64,000 nucleotides of DNA from NCBI RefSeq assembly GCF_014641195.1, contig NZ_BMHQ01000001.1:211199-275198 (forward strand), written 5' to 3'. Below the pieces are notes generated by a model. That model had not been told where the DNA came from. It searched no databases and saw nothing but the letters and a program-made list of their open reading frames with translations. Positions 8,747 to 18,693 of the stretch are shown here, one piece after another. Numbering within the stretch: position 1 is the stretch's first letter; each line of letters opens with the position of its first letter. Source of the DNA: Marinithermofilum abyssi. Its GTDB lineage: Bacteria > Bacillota > Bacilli > Thermoactinomycetales > DSM-45169. The translations under genes and the position numbers were made by a program.

Positions 8747-11700
8747 AGCGTCACCGCCTCCTTTTCTGGTTGTGTCGTTAAGGGTGCAATCGAGAAAGTT
8801 TTCTTCCCCCGCCATGCTTCCGTACGGATCATCCACTGAAACGTATCCAGAGAGGTGAAACAGGGAACCTGCCAATCCAGACAGGCTTGCCGCAATGCGT
8901 ACCCATCCCGCCGGATATCCCCGCCCTTGGTGGGAATGTTGACCACCAGCTTGGGTATATCCTGCTGAAACCAGGTCGTCCAGTTTTCAGGTGTCAATAC
9001 CTCGACGGGCGCTCCGGTTGCTTCCCGAATCACCCGAGCAGTGCCCGGTGTTGCATATAGCCGGACTTTATTCTTCGCCAATGCCGGAATCCAATCCGCC
9101 AATTCCTCTTTCTTCGCATCGGAAACCGAAAACAGCACGGATGTCCCCTGTTCCAAAGGAGGAAGCGGACCCCCAGCCGCCCATGGAAGCACCTTGGCCA
9201 CGGCTTCTTCCAGCAATTCTCCCAATCCCAGTACTTCGCCGGTCGATTTCATCTCCGGTCCCACGGCAGGGTCGACACCCGGCAATTTGGGAGAGGAGAA
9301 GACAGGGGCTTTGACGGCGAACCGGGCAGTCTCAGCCAGCAGGCCCACAGGAGCAAAGGAGGCGAGGGATTCACCCAATTGGACCCGGGTCGCCCATTCA
9401 ATCATCGGAACCCCGGCCACTTTGCTGATAATGGGCACGGTCCGGGATGCCCGAGGGTTCACCTCCAGTACATACACCTTACCCTCGGCCAGCACAAACT
9501 GGATGTTCAAGATTCCCCTGTGCCCCAAGGCCCCGGTAATTCGCTTCGTGTACTCCGCCAGCGTTTCCTTTTCGGATGGCGACAGATCCGGAACACCCAG
9601 GATCGACAAGCTGTCTCCCGAATGGACACCCGCCCGCTCAATATGTTGCATCAGCAACGGGATTACCATATCGACCCCATCTGTCACGACATCCACTTCC
9701 ACTTCCGTTCCTTCCACAAAGCGGTCCAGCAAAAGCGGAAACACTTCGTCTCCCAGAGGATGATCATTGAACGCGGCCATTACTTCCCGCAGCTGCTCCG
9801 CATGATACACCACTTGCATCCCTTGTCCCCCGATCACATAAGAAGGGCGGATCAGCACGGGATAGCCCAATGCTTCCGCTGCCTGCAGCGCTTCCTGTTC
9901 GTTCATGGCCGTTTTGCCCGGAATGTGCGGGATGTCCAGTTCTTGCAGCAACGCATAAAAACGCTCCCGATCCTCCACTTGATCCACGGTATCGGCGGAA
10001 GTTCCCAAAATGGGCAGCCCCGCTTCCTCCAATCCTTTGAGCAAGCGCACCCCCGTTTGCCCGCCGTACTGGACAATGATGCCGTCCACCTGTTCCTTCC
10101 GGGCAACAGCCGATACGTCTTCCACCGTTAAAGGCTCGAAGTAGAGACGGTCGGCGGTGGCATAGTCGGTGCTGACAGTTTCGGGGTTGTTATTGACCAC
10201 CACAGAGTGTACCCCTTGCTTTTTCAATGCTTTGGCGGCATGAACCGAGCAATAGTCAAATTCGATCCCCTGTCCGATCCGGATCGGACCGGAACCTACC
10301 ACCAACACCTTGCGTTCTTCTGTCGTTGCATGGACTTCATCCCGCCCCTGCCAAGAGGAGTAATAGTACGGCGTATCCGCCTCAAACTCTCCGGCGCAGG
10401 TATCCACCCATTTATAGGAAGGAGCCCATCCTTTCTCTTCCCAACGCTTCCGCACATCCGCTTCCAGGATCCCGTAGATCCGGGCCAGTGCGGCATCGGC
10501 CACTCCTTTTTGTTTGGCCTGATGGAGCAGGGTTTCCGGCACGGTGTCCCATGTCCACTTCGCCAGTTCCGATTCCAAAGCGGCCATGCCTTTAATCTTT
10601 TGCAGATAATAGAGGGAAATTCCCGTCAACAACTGCACTTTCTCCAGGCTCCACCCCCGCCGGAAAGCTTCCCCCAATGCAAACAGGCGGCGATCATCGG
10701 GCCGGGACAACCGTTCCTCCAACTCCGAATCGGAGAGGTGGCTGTCTTTGGGTTGAACCAAGGTGAACACTCCCGTATCCAGGGAGCGGATCGCTTTGTA
10801 CAAAGCCGTCTCCAAGTTGCGCCCGAGAGCCATCACCTCACCCGTCGCTTTCATCCGGGTGCCCAGCTTTCGATCTCCGTAGGGAAACTTGTCAAAGGGC
10901 CAGCGCGGAATTTTCACCACCACGTAGTCCAGCGCCGGTTCAAAGCTGGCATAGGTATGGCCCGTCACCGGGTTGAGGCATTCGTCCAAGGTGTATCCGA
11001 TGGACAGTTTGGCCGCGATCCGGGCGATGGGATAGCCCGTAGCCTTGGAGGCCAGTGCACTGGAGCGGCTCACCCGGGGGTTGACTTCAATAATGACGTA
11101 CTCCCCGGTTTCGGGATGCACGGCAAACTGGATGTTGCATCCGCCAACCACCTGCAGTGCGCGAATCACTTTGCAAGCCGTCGTACGCAGCTTTTGATGA
11201 ATTCGATCGGTGAGTGTCTGGGAAGGAGCGGTGACGATGCTGTCGCCGGTATGGGTACCGACAGGATCGATGTTTTCCATGTTGCAGACAGCGATACAGG
11301 TATCCGCCGCATCCCGCATCATTTCATACTCCAGCTCTTTCCATCCGAGAATACTTTGTTCCACCAGCACCTGACGGATGGGGCTGGCTGTCAGCCCTTG
11401 CCGGGCGATCCGGCGCAGTTCCGCCTCTGTTTCCGCTGTGCCGCCGCCAAAACCGCCCAGGGTGTAGGCCGGACGCACAACCACGGGATAGCCGATTTCC
11501 TCGGCAAAAGCCAGGGCTTCTTCTACAGTGGAGACCGTTTTTCCCCAGGGTACCGGCTCGCCGATTTCCTCCATCATTTGCTTAAAGGCTTCCCGGTCTT
11601 CCCCCCGCTGAATGGTATCGATGGGAGTGCCCAACAAGGTGACACCAAAACGCTCCAGTACGCCTCGCTCGGACAATTCCACCGCCAAGTTGAGTCCCGT

Positions 11701-11973
11701 TTGGCCGCCCATCGTCGCCAAAAGCCCGTCGGGGCGCTCTTTCTCGATCACCCGTTCCAGCACTTCGGCGATCAGCGGTTCCATATAGACGACGTCGGCC
11801 ACTTCTTCATCCGTCATGATCGTCGCCGGGTTGTTGTTGACGAGGATGACCCGGATACCTTCCTCCCGCAACGCCAGACAAGCTTGCGTCCCTGCGTAGT
11901 CAAATTCTGCCGCCTGACCGATCACGATCGGCCCCGATCCGATCACCAGCACACTTTTCAACTGTTTAGCCAT
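8743..11973 (-). CDS. carB: Carbamoyl-phosphate synthase large subunit (arginine operon copy)
   Basis: Makes carbamoyl phosphate from ammonia, bicarbonate and two ATP. The 1076-aa protein has the tandem CarB layout. An N-terminal carboxyphosphate ATP-grasp half begins VIGSGPIVIGQAAEFDYAG. An oligomerisation region follows, then a second ATP-grasp half beginning VVGSGPIRIGQGIEFDYCS, and a C-terminal methylglyoxal-synthase-like allosteric domain. It sits between carA and argF, so it is the arginine-dedicated enzyme; a separate pyr operon copy is likely elsewhere. It overlaps carA by 8 bp and argF by 4 bp. Confidence 0.97.
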   Translation of the reverse strand: MAKQLKSVLVIGSGPIVIGQAAEFDYAGTQACLALREEGIRVILVNNNPATIMTDEEVADVVYMEPLIAEVLERVIEKERPDGLLATMGGQTGLNLAVELSERGVLERFGVTLLGTPIDTIQRGEDREAFKQMMEEIGEPVPWGKTVSTVEEALAFAEEIGYPVVVRPAYTLGGFGGGTAETEAELRRIARQGLTASPIRQVLVEQSILGWKELEYEMMRDAADTCIAVCNMENIDPVGTHTGDSIVTAPSQTLTDRIHQKLRTTACKVIRALQVVGGCNIQFAVHPETGEYVIIEVNPRVSRSSALASKATGYPIARIAAKLSIGYTLDECLNPVTGHTYASFEPALDYVVVKIPRWPFDKFPYGDRKLGTRMKATGEVMALGRNLETALYKAIRSLDTGVFTLVQPKDSHLSDSELEERLSRPDDRRLFALGEAFRRGWSLEKVQLLTGISLYYLQKIKGMAALESELAKWTWDTVPETLLHQAKQKGVADAALARIYGILEADVRKRWEEKGWAPSYKWVDTCAGEFEADTPYYYSSWQGRDEVHATTEERKVLVVGSGPIRIGQGIEFDYCSVHAAKALKKQGVHSVVVNNNPETVSTDYATADRLYFEPLTVEDVSAVARKEQVDGIIVQYGGQTGVRLLKGLEEAGLPILGTSADTVDQVEDRERFYALLQELDIPHIPGKTAMNEQEALQAAEALGYPVLIRPSYVIGGQGMQVVYHAEQLREVMAAFNDHPLGDEVFPLLLDRFVEGTEVEVDVVTDGVDMVIPLLMQHIERAGVHSGDSLSILGVPDLSPSEKETLAEYTKRITGALGHRGILNIQFVLAEGKVYVLEVNPRASRTVPIISKVAGVPMIEWATRVQLGESLASFAPVGLLAETARFAVKAPVFSSPKLPGVDPAVGPEMKSTGEVLGLGELLEEAVAKVLPWAAGGPLPPLEQGTSVLFSVSDAKKEELADWIPALAKNKVRLYATPGTARVIREATGAPVEVLTPENWTTWFQQDIPKLVVNIPTKGGDIRRDGYALRQACLDWQVPCFTSLDTFQWMIRTEAWRGKKTFSIAPLTTQPEKEAVTL

Positions 11974-13033
11974 GCATCACCACCTCCTTTGCTTCCGTCA
12001 TTTGCTTCACAAACCGTTCGAACAAAAACGCTGCATCAGAGGGACCCGGATGGGCCTCGGGATGAAACTGAACGGCAGTCACCGGGAGATTCCGGTGCAT
12101 AATCCCCTCTACGGAGCCGTCGTTTATATTTTTATGCGTAATCTGCCACTCTTTCGGGTTGAGAGAATCGGCTTTGACCGCATATCCGTGGTTTTGAGAA
12201 GTGATCATCACCCGGCCCGTGGTCAATTCCTTCACCGGGTGATTGCTGCCCCGATGACCGAAGGGTAAGCGTTCGGTATCGCCTCCGAGCGCCAACGCCA
12301 ACAGTTGGTGGCCGAGACAAATGCCCATGGTGGGGATCTGTCCGATCAGCGACTGCCAACCGGACAAAAAGGGAAGCAAGGCCTTCGGGTCCCCCGGTCC
12401 GTTGGAAAGCAGGAGGCCGTCGGGTTTCATCTCGGCCAATGTTGCCGGATCCGTCGTGTACGGAACAACGGTCACCCGGCAGCCTGCTTCCAGCAATGCT
12501 TCCCGAATCGACTTCTTATACCCGAAATCCACCAGCACAACGTGAAGGGCCTCCGGGCTCTTCCCCTGATAAGTGACCGGCTCCTTCACCGATACGCGGT
12601 GTACCCATTCCAGCGACAGGGGATCCGGCCACTCGGCTGACCACGGCTCGGGGACCGAGCGAATCACCCCTCGTACCGCTCCTTGTGTGCGTACTTTTTT
12701 CACCACGGACCGAGTGTCCACCCCGGTAATGCCGGGAACCCCGTGCCGGTCCAGCCACGTTTTCAGATGGGGATCCCCTTCAAACAGCTCGCTCATCACC
12801 ACCCCGGCACATTGGGGAGCATCGCTCTCTTCCTCGCCGGGCACTGTACTGTAATTGCCGATCAACGGATAGGTAAAAGTGACGATTTGCCCTGCATAGG
12901 AAGGATCACTCACCACCTCCTGATAACCGGTCATTCCGGTGGTAAAGACGACTTCTCCCGGTACTTCCCGGGGGGAACCGATCCACTCTCCCGGAAACAC
13001 CTCTCCGTCTTCAAACACCAGATACGCTTTCAT
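11966..13033 (-). CDS. carA: Carbamoyl-phosphate synthase small subunit
   Basis: Glutamine amidotransferase subunit that supplies ammonia to CarB. The 355-aa protein has an N-terminal CPSase small-chain domain (TGMTGYQEVVSDPSYAGQIV). A class I glutaminase domain follows, with the nucleophile Cys in MGICLGHQLLALALGG and the His/Glu pair in QFHPEAHPGPSD. The start at 13033 has AGGAGGTG about 7 bases upstream, inside argD, giving a 23-bp overlap with that gene. Confidence 0.96.
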   Translation of the reverse strand: MKAYLVFEDGEVFPGEWIGSPREVPGEVVFTTGMTGYQEVVSDPSYAGQIVTFTYPLIGNYSTVPGEEESDAPQCAGVVMSELFEGDPHLKTWLDRHGVPGITGVDTRSVVKKVRTQGAVRGVIRSVPEPWSAEWPDPLSLEWVHRVSVKEPVTYQGKSPEALHVVLVDFGYKKSIREALLEAGCRVTVVPYTTDPATLAEMKPDGLLLSNGPGDPKALLPFLSGWQSLIGQIPTMGICLGHQLLALALGGDTERLPFGHRGSNHPVKELTTGRVMITSQNHGYAVKADSLNPKEWQITHKNINDGSVEGIMHRNLPVTAVQFHPEAHPGPSDAAFLFERFVKQMTEAKEVVMHG

Positions 13034-14201
13034 CCAACGACACCTCCTGCAACTCCCATAGACCGTTGACCAAAATGTCCACTGCCTGTTCTGCTTCCTT
13101 TTCCCTGATGATCAATGGCGGCAGCAAACGAAGCACTTCCGGTCCCGCTTGCAGTACCAACAACCCTTTTTCCCGGGACTTCACTATCCAGTCCGCCACC
13201 GGACGGTCCAATTGAACGCCGATCATCAAGCCCATCCCCCGAATCTCCTTCACCCAGGGGTGATCCCTCAGTTCTTCCTGCAGACGCTCTTTGATCCATT
13301 TCCCCAGGGATCCCGCCCACCGGGGCCAATCGGCTTCTTTCATCTCCGTCAGCACGGCAGCCGCTGCCGCCAGGGACACCGGATTTCCTCCGAAGGTACT
13401 GGCATGGCTTCCGGGGCCGAAATACTCCGCTAGCTCCTCTTTGCCCATCATGGCCCCGATCGGCAGACCGTTGCCCAGTCCTTTGGCCAACGTGACCACA
13501 TCCGGTTTCACGCCGTATCCCTGATAGGCAAACAGATGCCCGGTGCGGCCGATCCCCGTCTGCACCTCATCGACCATGAACAGCAGGTTTTTCTCCCGAC
13601 ACAGCTTCTCCACCCCTTGCACAAAAGCCGGTTCCGCCGGGATCAGCCCCCCTTCTCCTTGCACCAGTTCCAGCATCACGCCGGCGGTCTGGTCATTCAC
13701 CGCCGCCTCCAAAGCAGCGAGATCGTTGAAGGGAACCGATATAAAACCCGCTGGATATGGGCCGCAATCCGTTTTCACTTTTTCCTGCCCCGTGGCCGTC
13801 AAAGTCGCCAACGTCCTGCCGTGAAAGGAAGAAGTAAAGGTGATGATTTCCGGTTGGCCAATTCCTTGTTGATGGGCACGACGCCGGGCGAGCTTGATGG
13901 CAGCTTCATTGGCTTCTGCTCCGCTGTTGCAGAAAAAGACCCGCTCCAGCCCGCCGGCATGTTGCAACAGCTGGGCCGCTTGTTCCTGCCAGGGTGCCTC
14001 AAACAGATTGGACACGTGCCATAATCGGCTCACTTGTTCCTCTACCGCTTGCTGCACCCGGGGATGGCCGTGGCCCAGATTGGTCACGCCCAAGCCCGAG
14101 GTAAAATCGAGATACGCATGGCCTTGTTCATCCTCCAGCCAAGCCCCCTTGCCGCGTAGGGGACGAATACCGTTACGAAGATAGGTGGGAAAGAGTGCCA
14201 T
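13011..14201 (-). CDS. argD: Acetylornithine aminotransferase
   Basis: Class III PLP aminotransferase that converts N-acetylglutamate semialdehyde to N-acetylornithine. The 396-aa protein shows LWHVSNLFEAPWQ, NSGAEANEAAIKLARR, the cofactor-binding VDEVQTGIGRTG and the PLP lysine in TLAKGLGNGLPIGA. The ATG at 14201 is preferred over one three codons earlier, because the earlier one touches the AGGAGG site and the later one lies 9 bases from it. It overlaps argB by 29 bp. Confidence 0.95.
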   Translation of the reverse strand: MALFPTYLRNGIRPLRGKGAWLEDEQGHAYLDFTSGLGVTNLGHGHPRVQQAVEEQVSRLWHVSNLFEAPWQEQAAQLLQHAGGLERVFFCNSGAEANEAAIKLARRRAHQQGIGQPEIITFTSSFHGRTLATLTATGQEKVKTDCGPYPAGFISVPFNDLAALEAAVNDQTAGVMLELVQGEGGLIPAEPAFVQGVEKLCREKNLLFMVDEVQTGIGRTGHLFAYQGYGVKPDVVTLAKGLGNGLPIGAMMGKEELAEYFGPGSHASTFGGNPVSLAAAAAVLTEMKEADWPRWAGSLGKWIKERLQEELRDHPWVKEIRGMGLMIGVQLDRPVADWIVKSREKGLLVLQAGPEVLRLLPPLIIREKEAEQAVDILVNGLWELQEVSLDESVSGV

Positions 14202-15039
14202 GTCTCTCATCCTCCTTCACGATCACTGTGCCGACGCCATCCGGCTGCCAGACGGCATTCAGGCAATCCGGCACCGTTCCCGACGTGATGATGACTTCCC
14301 GTACCGATCCACCCAGTCCGGACATCGCCGCTTTTACCTTGGGAATCATGCCGCCGTGGATATCCCCGCTGCGGATCAGGTCGTCGATCTCCTTTGTCGT
14401 GAGGCAGGAAAGCCACTCCTCGGCACCGTTCCGATTCCGTCGAATGCCCGAAACATCCGTCACCATCACCATTTTTTCCGCCCCGAGAGCTTCCGCCACC
14501 GCTCCCGCCGCTGTATCGGCGTTAACGTTGTAATGCTGCCCTTTTTCGTCCACTCCCAGGGAGCCCACCACGGGAATCCAGCCCATTGATAAGAGAAAGC
14601 GGAGCGGCTCCGGGTCTACCCGGGTCACTTCCCCGACCCATCCGAGGCGGGCATCGGCAGGACGCACGCGAATCATCCCCCGATCCACCCCGCTTAAACC
14701 GACTGCAGACGCACCTGCCTGTTCCAGGAGAGTGACCAATTTCTTGTTGATCCGACCCGCCAGCACCATTTCGACCCATTCCAACGTCTCATCGTCGGTG
14801 ACGCGCAAACCGTCGACAAACTTCGGCTCCACCCCCGCCCATTGCTGCAATCGATTGATTTCCGGGCCGCCGCCGTGAACGATGACAGGGGACCAGCCCA
14901 CGTTCAACAACTGGACACACTCCTGAAAAAAGGTATCGGAGAGCTTCTCCAGCACACTGCCGCCTACTTTGATAACGACGACGGACGATGGCGACGGGGC
15001 TTTATGTCCGGTAGGATGCATTGATTTGGACGTAATCAT
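14173..15039 (-). CDS. argB: Acetylglutamate kinase
   Basis: Phosphorylates N-acetylglutamate, the second arginine step. The 288-aa protein has VVVIKVGGSVLE, the substrate loop IVHGGGPEINRLQ, and NVNADTAAGAVAEALGAEKMV. The start is uncertain: neither the ATG at 15039 nor that at 15021 has a clear ribosome binding site, and both lie inside the end of argJ, which suggests translational coupling. The long N-terminal helix of arginine-inhibited kinases is not evident, so feedback inhibition cannot be argued from the sequence. Confidence 0.92.
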   Translation of the reverse strand: MITSKSMHPTGHKAPSPSSVVVIKVGGSVLEKLSDTFFQECVQLLNVGWSPVIVHGGGPEINRLQQWAGVEPKFVDGLRVTDDETLEWVEMVLAGRINKKLVTLLEQAGASAVGLSGVDRGMIRVRPADARLGWVGEVTRVDPEPLRFLLSMGWIPVVGSLGVDEKGQHYNVNADTAAGAVAEALGAEKMVMVTDVSGIRRNRNGAEEWLSCLTTKEIDDLIRSGDIHGGMIPKVKAAMSGLGGSVREVIITSGTVPDCLNAVWQPDGVGTVIVKEDERHGTLSHLSS

Positions 15040-16255
15040 AGGTCAAATCACACCCCCATGCGGTCGCTTCCGCCTCTCCCTGATTCAAGTGAACATGGAA
15101 CCGCACATGCTCCTCCTCGAGATAACGGCGGGCCAAAGCTTCATCTACGCCGGTACTCTGGCTGTCTTTGACCAGCTGGACCGGGCCGACGGCAAGGTCG
15201 ACGTGCTCGGGATCGATCAGCGGTGAACTGTAACCCAACGCGCAAAAGATCCGGCCCCAGTTGGTATCTGCACCGAACACAGCCGTTTTGACCAGGCTGG
15301 AACCGACCACGGCTTTGGCTGCCTGCTTGGCTGTAACCACATCGGGAGCTCCGGTCACCTTCACTTCCACCAATTTGGTCGCCCCTTCCCCATCCCGGGC
15401 GATCATTTTGGCCAGCTCGCGAGACACATGGGCAAACCCGGCCCGAAATGCCGCCCAATCCGGGTGTTCTGGCGTCAACGGAGCGTGACCCGCCAGTCCG
15501 CTGGCCATGGAGACGACCATGTCGTTGGTGCTGCAATCCCCGTCCACGGTGATCATGTTGTAGGTTTCATCCGTCACCTCCCGCAACAGTTGCTGCAATA
15601 CCGGCGGCTCGATCACGGCATCCGTCGTCACAAAAGCCAACATGGTAGCCATATGGGGGTGAATCATGCCGGATCCCTTGGCTGCCCCGGCAATCCGGAC
15701 GGTCTTTCCGTCGATCACCACGGATACCTCTGCCGCTTTGATGCATGTATCCGTGGTCAGGATGGAGCGGCAAAAATCTTCATGGCCCTCTTTTCCGGTC
15801 TGGATCGCCAGATGGGATATCCCTTGGGAAATCCGGTCCATCGGCAACAATTCACCGATGACTCCCGTGGATACCACTCCCACCCGGTGCTCTTCCAACC
15901 CAAAACAGGCCGCTGTTTCCGCCCGCATCCGAAAAGCATCCAGCAGTCCCTGCTCCCCTGTACATGCGTTGGCGTTTCCGCTGTTGCATAGGAAAGCCTG
16001 CAGTTTGCCTTCCACCGCCAAACTTTGCTGTGTCACTTTCAACGGCGGGGCTTGGAAAACATTCGTGGTATAAACGGCAGCCGCCGAAGCGGGAACATCA
16101 CATAAGATAATCCCCAAGTCCTTCCGTTTGCGTTTGATCCCGCAGTGGACACCTCCTGCGGTAAACCCCTTGGGAGAAGTAATATCCGGAGTCGCTGCCG
16201 TTTGATACAAGTCGTTTTCCGCCCCTAACGGTTGAGCCGTTCCCATCGGTTGCAT
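15002..16255 (-). CDS. argJ: Bifunctional ornithine acetyltransferase / N-acetylglutamate synthase
   Basis: Recycles the acetyl group from acetylornithine to glutamate and can also use acetyl-CoA. The 417-aa precursor is an Ntn-type enzyme that cleaves itself at the motif HPHMATMLAFVTTD (between Ala and Thr) into two chains. The segments GGVHCGIKRKRKDLG and NANACTGEQGL are typical. With no argA or argE in the window, this supports the cyclic acetyl pathway. The start at 16255 has GGGAGA 6 bases upstream. Confidence 0.96.
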   Translation of the reverse strand: MQPMGTAQPLGAENDLYQTAATPDITSPKGFTAGGVHCGIKRKRKDLGIILCDVPASAAAVYTTNVFQAPPLKVTQQSLAVEGKLQAFLCNSGNANACTGEQGLLDAFRMRAETAACFGLEEHRVGVVSTGVIGELLPMDRISQGISHLAIQTGKEGHEDFCRSILTTDTCIKAAEVSVVIDGKTVRIAGAAKGSGMIHPHMATMLAFVTTDAVIEPPVLQQLLREVTDETYNMITVDGDCSTNDMVVSMASGLAGHAPLTPEHPDWAAFRAGFAHVSRELAKMIARDGEGATKLVEVKVTGAPDVVTAKQAAKAVVGSSLVKTAVFGADTNWGRIFCALGYSSPLIDPEHVDLAVGPVQLVKDSQSTGVDEALARRYLEEEHVRFHVHLNQGEAEATAWGCDLTYDYVQINASYRT

Positions 16256-16357
16256 CGGTTGTCTCCCTTCCCTCTCTCTGTATTTACCCGGCTATCGGCA
16301 AGGATCGATCCGTACGACTCAGGTCCTCTATCGTCATCCCTCTTGACCCATCGACTC

Positions 16358-17389
16358 TTATGGATACAGCGGCGTTCCTGTCAGCCCGGCGGTTTCCGGC
16401 CAGGCCATGCGCAAGTTCAAGTTTTGCACCGCTTGCCCTGCGGCCCCTTTCATCAAATTATCGATTACCGCCATTCCCACTACCGTATCTGTCCGATCGT
16501 CCCAATACACACCGACATCACAAAAATTGCTCCCTTGCACGTCTTTGGTTCGGGGCCAACTGCCCGGCTCTTTTATTCGTACAAAGGGGGCATCTTCATA
16601 AGCTTCCTGGAAGGTTTCCGTCAGCCGCTCTTGATTCCATCCTTCCACCCCTCTGGCATACACGGTTACCAGGATCCCCCGGTTCATCGGAACCAATTGC
16701 GGTGTAAACATCACACGGGGAGACCGCCCGGAGAGGGCTGCCGCATGTTGCTCAATCTCCGGTGTATGTTGATGCGTTCCCACCTTATAAAGGGAGAGGT
16801 TTTCGTTCACTTCACAGAACAGTGTTGTCAGCTTCATCCCTCGCCCGGCACCCGATACACCCGATTTGGCATCGATCACGATCGTTTCCGTATCCACTGC
16901 CCCCGAGCGCAGCAAGGGGATCAAGACCAGCAATGCGGCAGTCGGATAGCACCCGGGGTTGGCGATCACATCGGCTCGGGCAATCTCCTGCCGCCGCCAT
17001 TCACTCAATCCATACACCGCTTGTTCCAACCAAGGAGATGGTGGCGGTGTTTTTCCGTACCACTCTGCATAGGCTTGCGGCTCCAACCGGAAGTCGCCCG
17101 CCAAATCGATGCAGGTCAACCCTTTCTCCGCCAAACGGGGCAGCCATTCACTGCTCACCCCCGCAGGAGCGGCAAAAAAGACAACTTCCCCCATATCAGC
17201 AATCCGATCCGGATCCATCTCTTCCAACGTAAAAGTCAAATGAGACAAGTGCGGAAAGACTTCCTTCAGCTCTCCACCCGCCTGGGAAGATGAAATCAAT
17301 CCACCGATCTCCGCATGGGGATGTTGATAGAGCAAGCGAATCAATTCTGCGCTGCCATACCCTGTAGCTCCAATAATGATGGCTTTCAT
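16358..17389 (-). CDS. argC: N-acetyl-gamma-glutamyl-phosphate reductase
   Basis: NADPH-dependent reduction of acetylglutamyl phosphate to the semialdehyde. The 343-aa protein has an N-terminal Rossmann motif (IIGATGYGSAELIRLL) and the catalytic cysteine in ANPGCYPTAALL near residue 145. It is the first gene of argC-J-B-D-carA-carB-F, the same order as in Bacillus subtilis. GGAGAGGAG precedes the ATG. Confidence 0.97.
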   Translation of the reverse strand: MKAIIIGATGYGSAELIRLLYQHPHAEIGGLISSSQAGGELKEVFPHLSHLTFTLEEMDPDRIADMGEVVFFAAPAGVSSEWLPRLAEKGLTCIDLAGDFRLEPQAYAEWYGKTPPPSPWLEQAVYGLSEWRRQEIARADVIANPGCYPTAALLVLIPLLRSGAVDTETIVIDAKSGVSGAGRGMKLTTLFCEVNENLSLYKVGTHQHTPEIEQHAAALSGRSPRVMFTPQLVPMNRGILVTVYARGVEGWNQERLTETFQEAYEDAPFVRIKEPGSWPRTKDVQGSNFCDVGVYWDDRTDTVVGMAVIDNLMKGAAGQAVQNLNLRMAWPETAGLTGTPLYP

Positions 17390-17427
17390 CTCTCTCCTCT
17401 CCCGTTTCGGAAATCCGATTGCGTATT

Positions 17428-17456
17428 ATTATACATATTATTTTATATTTATTCAA
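17428..17456 (-). promoter_or_regulatory. Arginine operon promoter with ARG-box-like operator
   Basis: On the minus strand TTGAAT (17456-17451), exactly 17 bp, then TATAAT (17433-17428). The -35 and spacer contain TTGAATAAATATAAAATAAT, which resembles an ARG box, so ArgR would compete with polymerase. The same TTGAATAAATATA run occurs at the transporter promoter at 29143-29171. Confidence 0.75.
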
Positions 17457-17475
17457 TCCATCGCATAAAAAAAGA

Positions 17476-17505
17476 CAAAAAAAGAAGCTGCGATTTTTGC
17501 AGCTC
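17476..17505 (-). terminator. Terminator of the cytochrome c gene
   Basis: AGCTGC/GCAGCT stem followed on the minus strand by TCTTTTTTT, directly after the cytochrome stop codon and upstream of the arg promoter. Confidence 0.8.
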
Positions 17506-17506
17506 C

Positions 17507-17833
17507 TTATTTATGCTTGGCCAACCACTTGGCCAGTTTGGCTCGATCCTTGTCCGATACCTGGTTTTGTGCGGGCATCTGCCCTTGACCATTTTGGATG
17601 ATGGCCTCAATATCCTTGGCGGAATATTTGGCACCGATCTGTTTCAAGCTGGGCCCCATACTCCCCTCCATATTTTGTCCGTGACAACTGGCACAATTGT
17701 TGTTATAAAGCGTTTGAGGATCTCCTTCACCTGCAGAAGGCCCCTGAGACTGTTGACCTCCCTGGGAACATCCCGCCAACAGAGCAATTGAAACAACACC
17801 TGTCACCAACCATTTCCAATGATTGCGGCCCAA
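17507..17833 (-). CDS. Lipoprotein c-type cytochrome (c551/CccB type)
   Basis: A 108-aa monohaem cytochrome anchored to the outer face of the membrane. The signal peptide ends in the lipobox LLAGC. The haem site is CASCHG and the axial Met is likely in GQGQMPAQN. Size and layout match Bacillus cytochrome c551 (CccB), an electron carrier to terminal oxidases. The start is TTG at 17833: GGGAGGAG lies just upstream, and this start gives a proper signal peptide. A longer upstream frame lacks a site. It has its own terminator. Confidence 0.85.
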   Translation of the reverse strand: MGRNHWKWLVTGVVSIALLAGCSQGGQQSQGPSAGEGDPQTLYNNNCASCHGQNMEGSMGPSLKQIGAKYSAKDIEAIIQNGQGQMPAQNQVSDKDRAKLAKWLAKHK

Positions 17834-17988
17834 TTCTTCTCCTCCCTTCCTGCTCCACAAGCTGTCCACCCTATCATACAGAAAATCATGGTTAGGTTGC
17901 CATGAAAAAAGGTTGACTATTCGAAGGCGCATCTTTGGACATCTGAGACGCGACACTCCGGAAATCGATACGTTGCAACCACTCCAAC

Positions 17989-18693
17989 CTACTTATCTCC
18001 GGAACTTTTCTTTTTCTGTCCCCGCGGCGGCAGGCTCCAGGACTCTGTCGCTTCAGCAACCGGCACGCGGCGGGGCTTTTCCGAGGGGGTCGGCTCCGAC
18101 TCTTGAGTGCCGTCCCCTTTGTCGGGTTTCAGGGAAGCCAACAGGCCGCCGCTTTTCTTTTCGTCTGATTTGCTTCCCATCGATTTCATGCGATTGGTGC
18201 GGGAGAGTCGTTCTTTCGATTCTGAAGAGGCTTTTGTTTCCCCCTCAGGTTCCTCAGACAATGGCGACGAACCTTTGTCATATTCCTGCCCTTGGTCCGC
18301 TTCCGTTGGTTTCGATGAAGGATGTCGGAAGGAACCTGTCATCTTTTCGCCGGACTCATCCTCTTTTTTCTCTTCCCGTTTCCACGAAGGTGTATAACCG
18401 TTGGGCTTTTCGCCGCTATCGTTCTCCTCTTTTGGCGCGCTTGCACTCGGGCTTTTCTTTGCCTCGTCCCCCTCTTTGGTAAACGCCATGCGCCCCTTGT
18501 TCCCTTTGCGCTTTTGAATATGCTCCCGGGAAATATACTGTTCTTCTTCACTTTTACCCCGGGCATGATGCCGTTCCTGAAACACCCTCTCCAACTCTTC
18601 CACTTCACGGCCCCGTCTCTTTGACAGAAATACCATAAAAACAGCCACACCCACGATCACCAGCGCTAAAACTGCCCACACCATTGCTGACAA
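17989..18693 (-). CDS. Membrane-anchored low-complexity hydrophilic protein
   Basis: Not recognised. The 234-aa protein starts with one membrane helix (about residues 4-23, VWAVLALVIVGVAVFMVFL). About 200 highly charged residues rich in Lys, Glu, Ser, Gly and Pro follow, with no visible fold. The topology suggests a long cytoplasmic or extracytoplasmic tail; SKRRGRE just after the helix favours a cytoplasmic one. The TTG start at 18693 has GGGAGG 8 bases upstream; an ATG three codons later is the alternative. It stands between the cytochrome and the enoyl-CoA hydratase, with no obvious partner. Confidence 0.6.
   Translation of the reverse strand: MSAMVWAVLALVIVGVAVFMVFLSKRRGREVEELERVFQERHHARGKSEEEQYISREHIQKRKGNKGRMAFTKEGDEAKKSPSASAPKEENDSGEKPNGYTPSWKREEKKEDESGEKMTGSFRHPSSKPTEADQGQEYDKGSSPLSEEPEGETKASSESKERLSRTNRMKSMGSKSDEKKSGGLLASLKPDKGDGTQESEPTPSEKPRRVPVAEATESWSLPPRGQKKKSSGDK

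Noticed and set aside
10207-12102. Very long plus-strand open frame (631 codons) opposite carB
   Set aside because: It is antisense to an unmistakable carB; codon bias of GC-rich genes often leaves the opposite strand open, and its product looks like no known protein.
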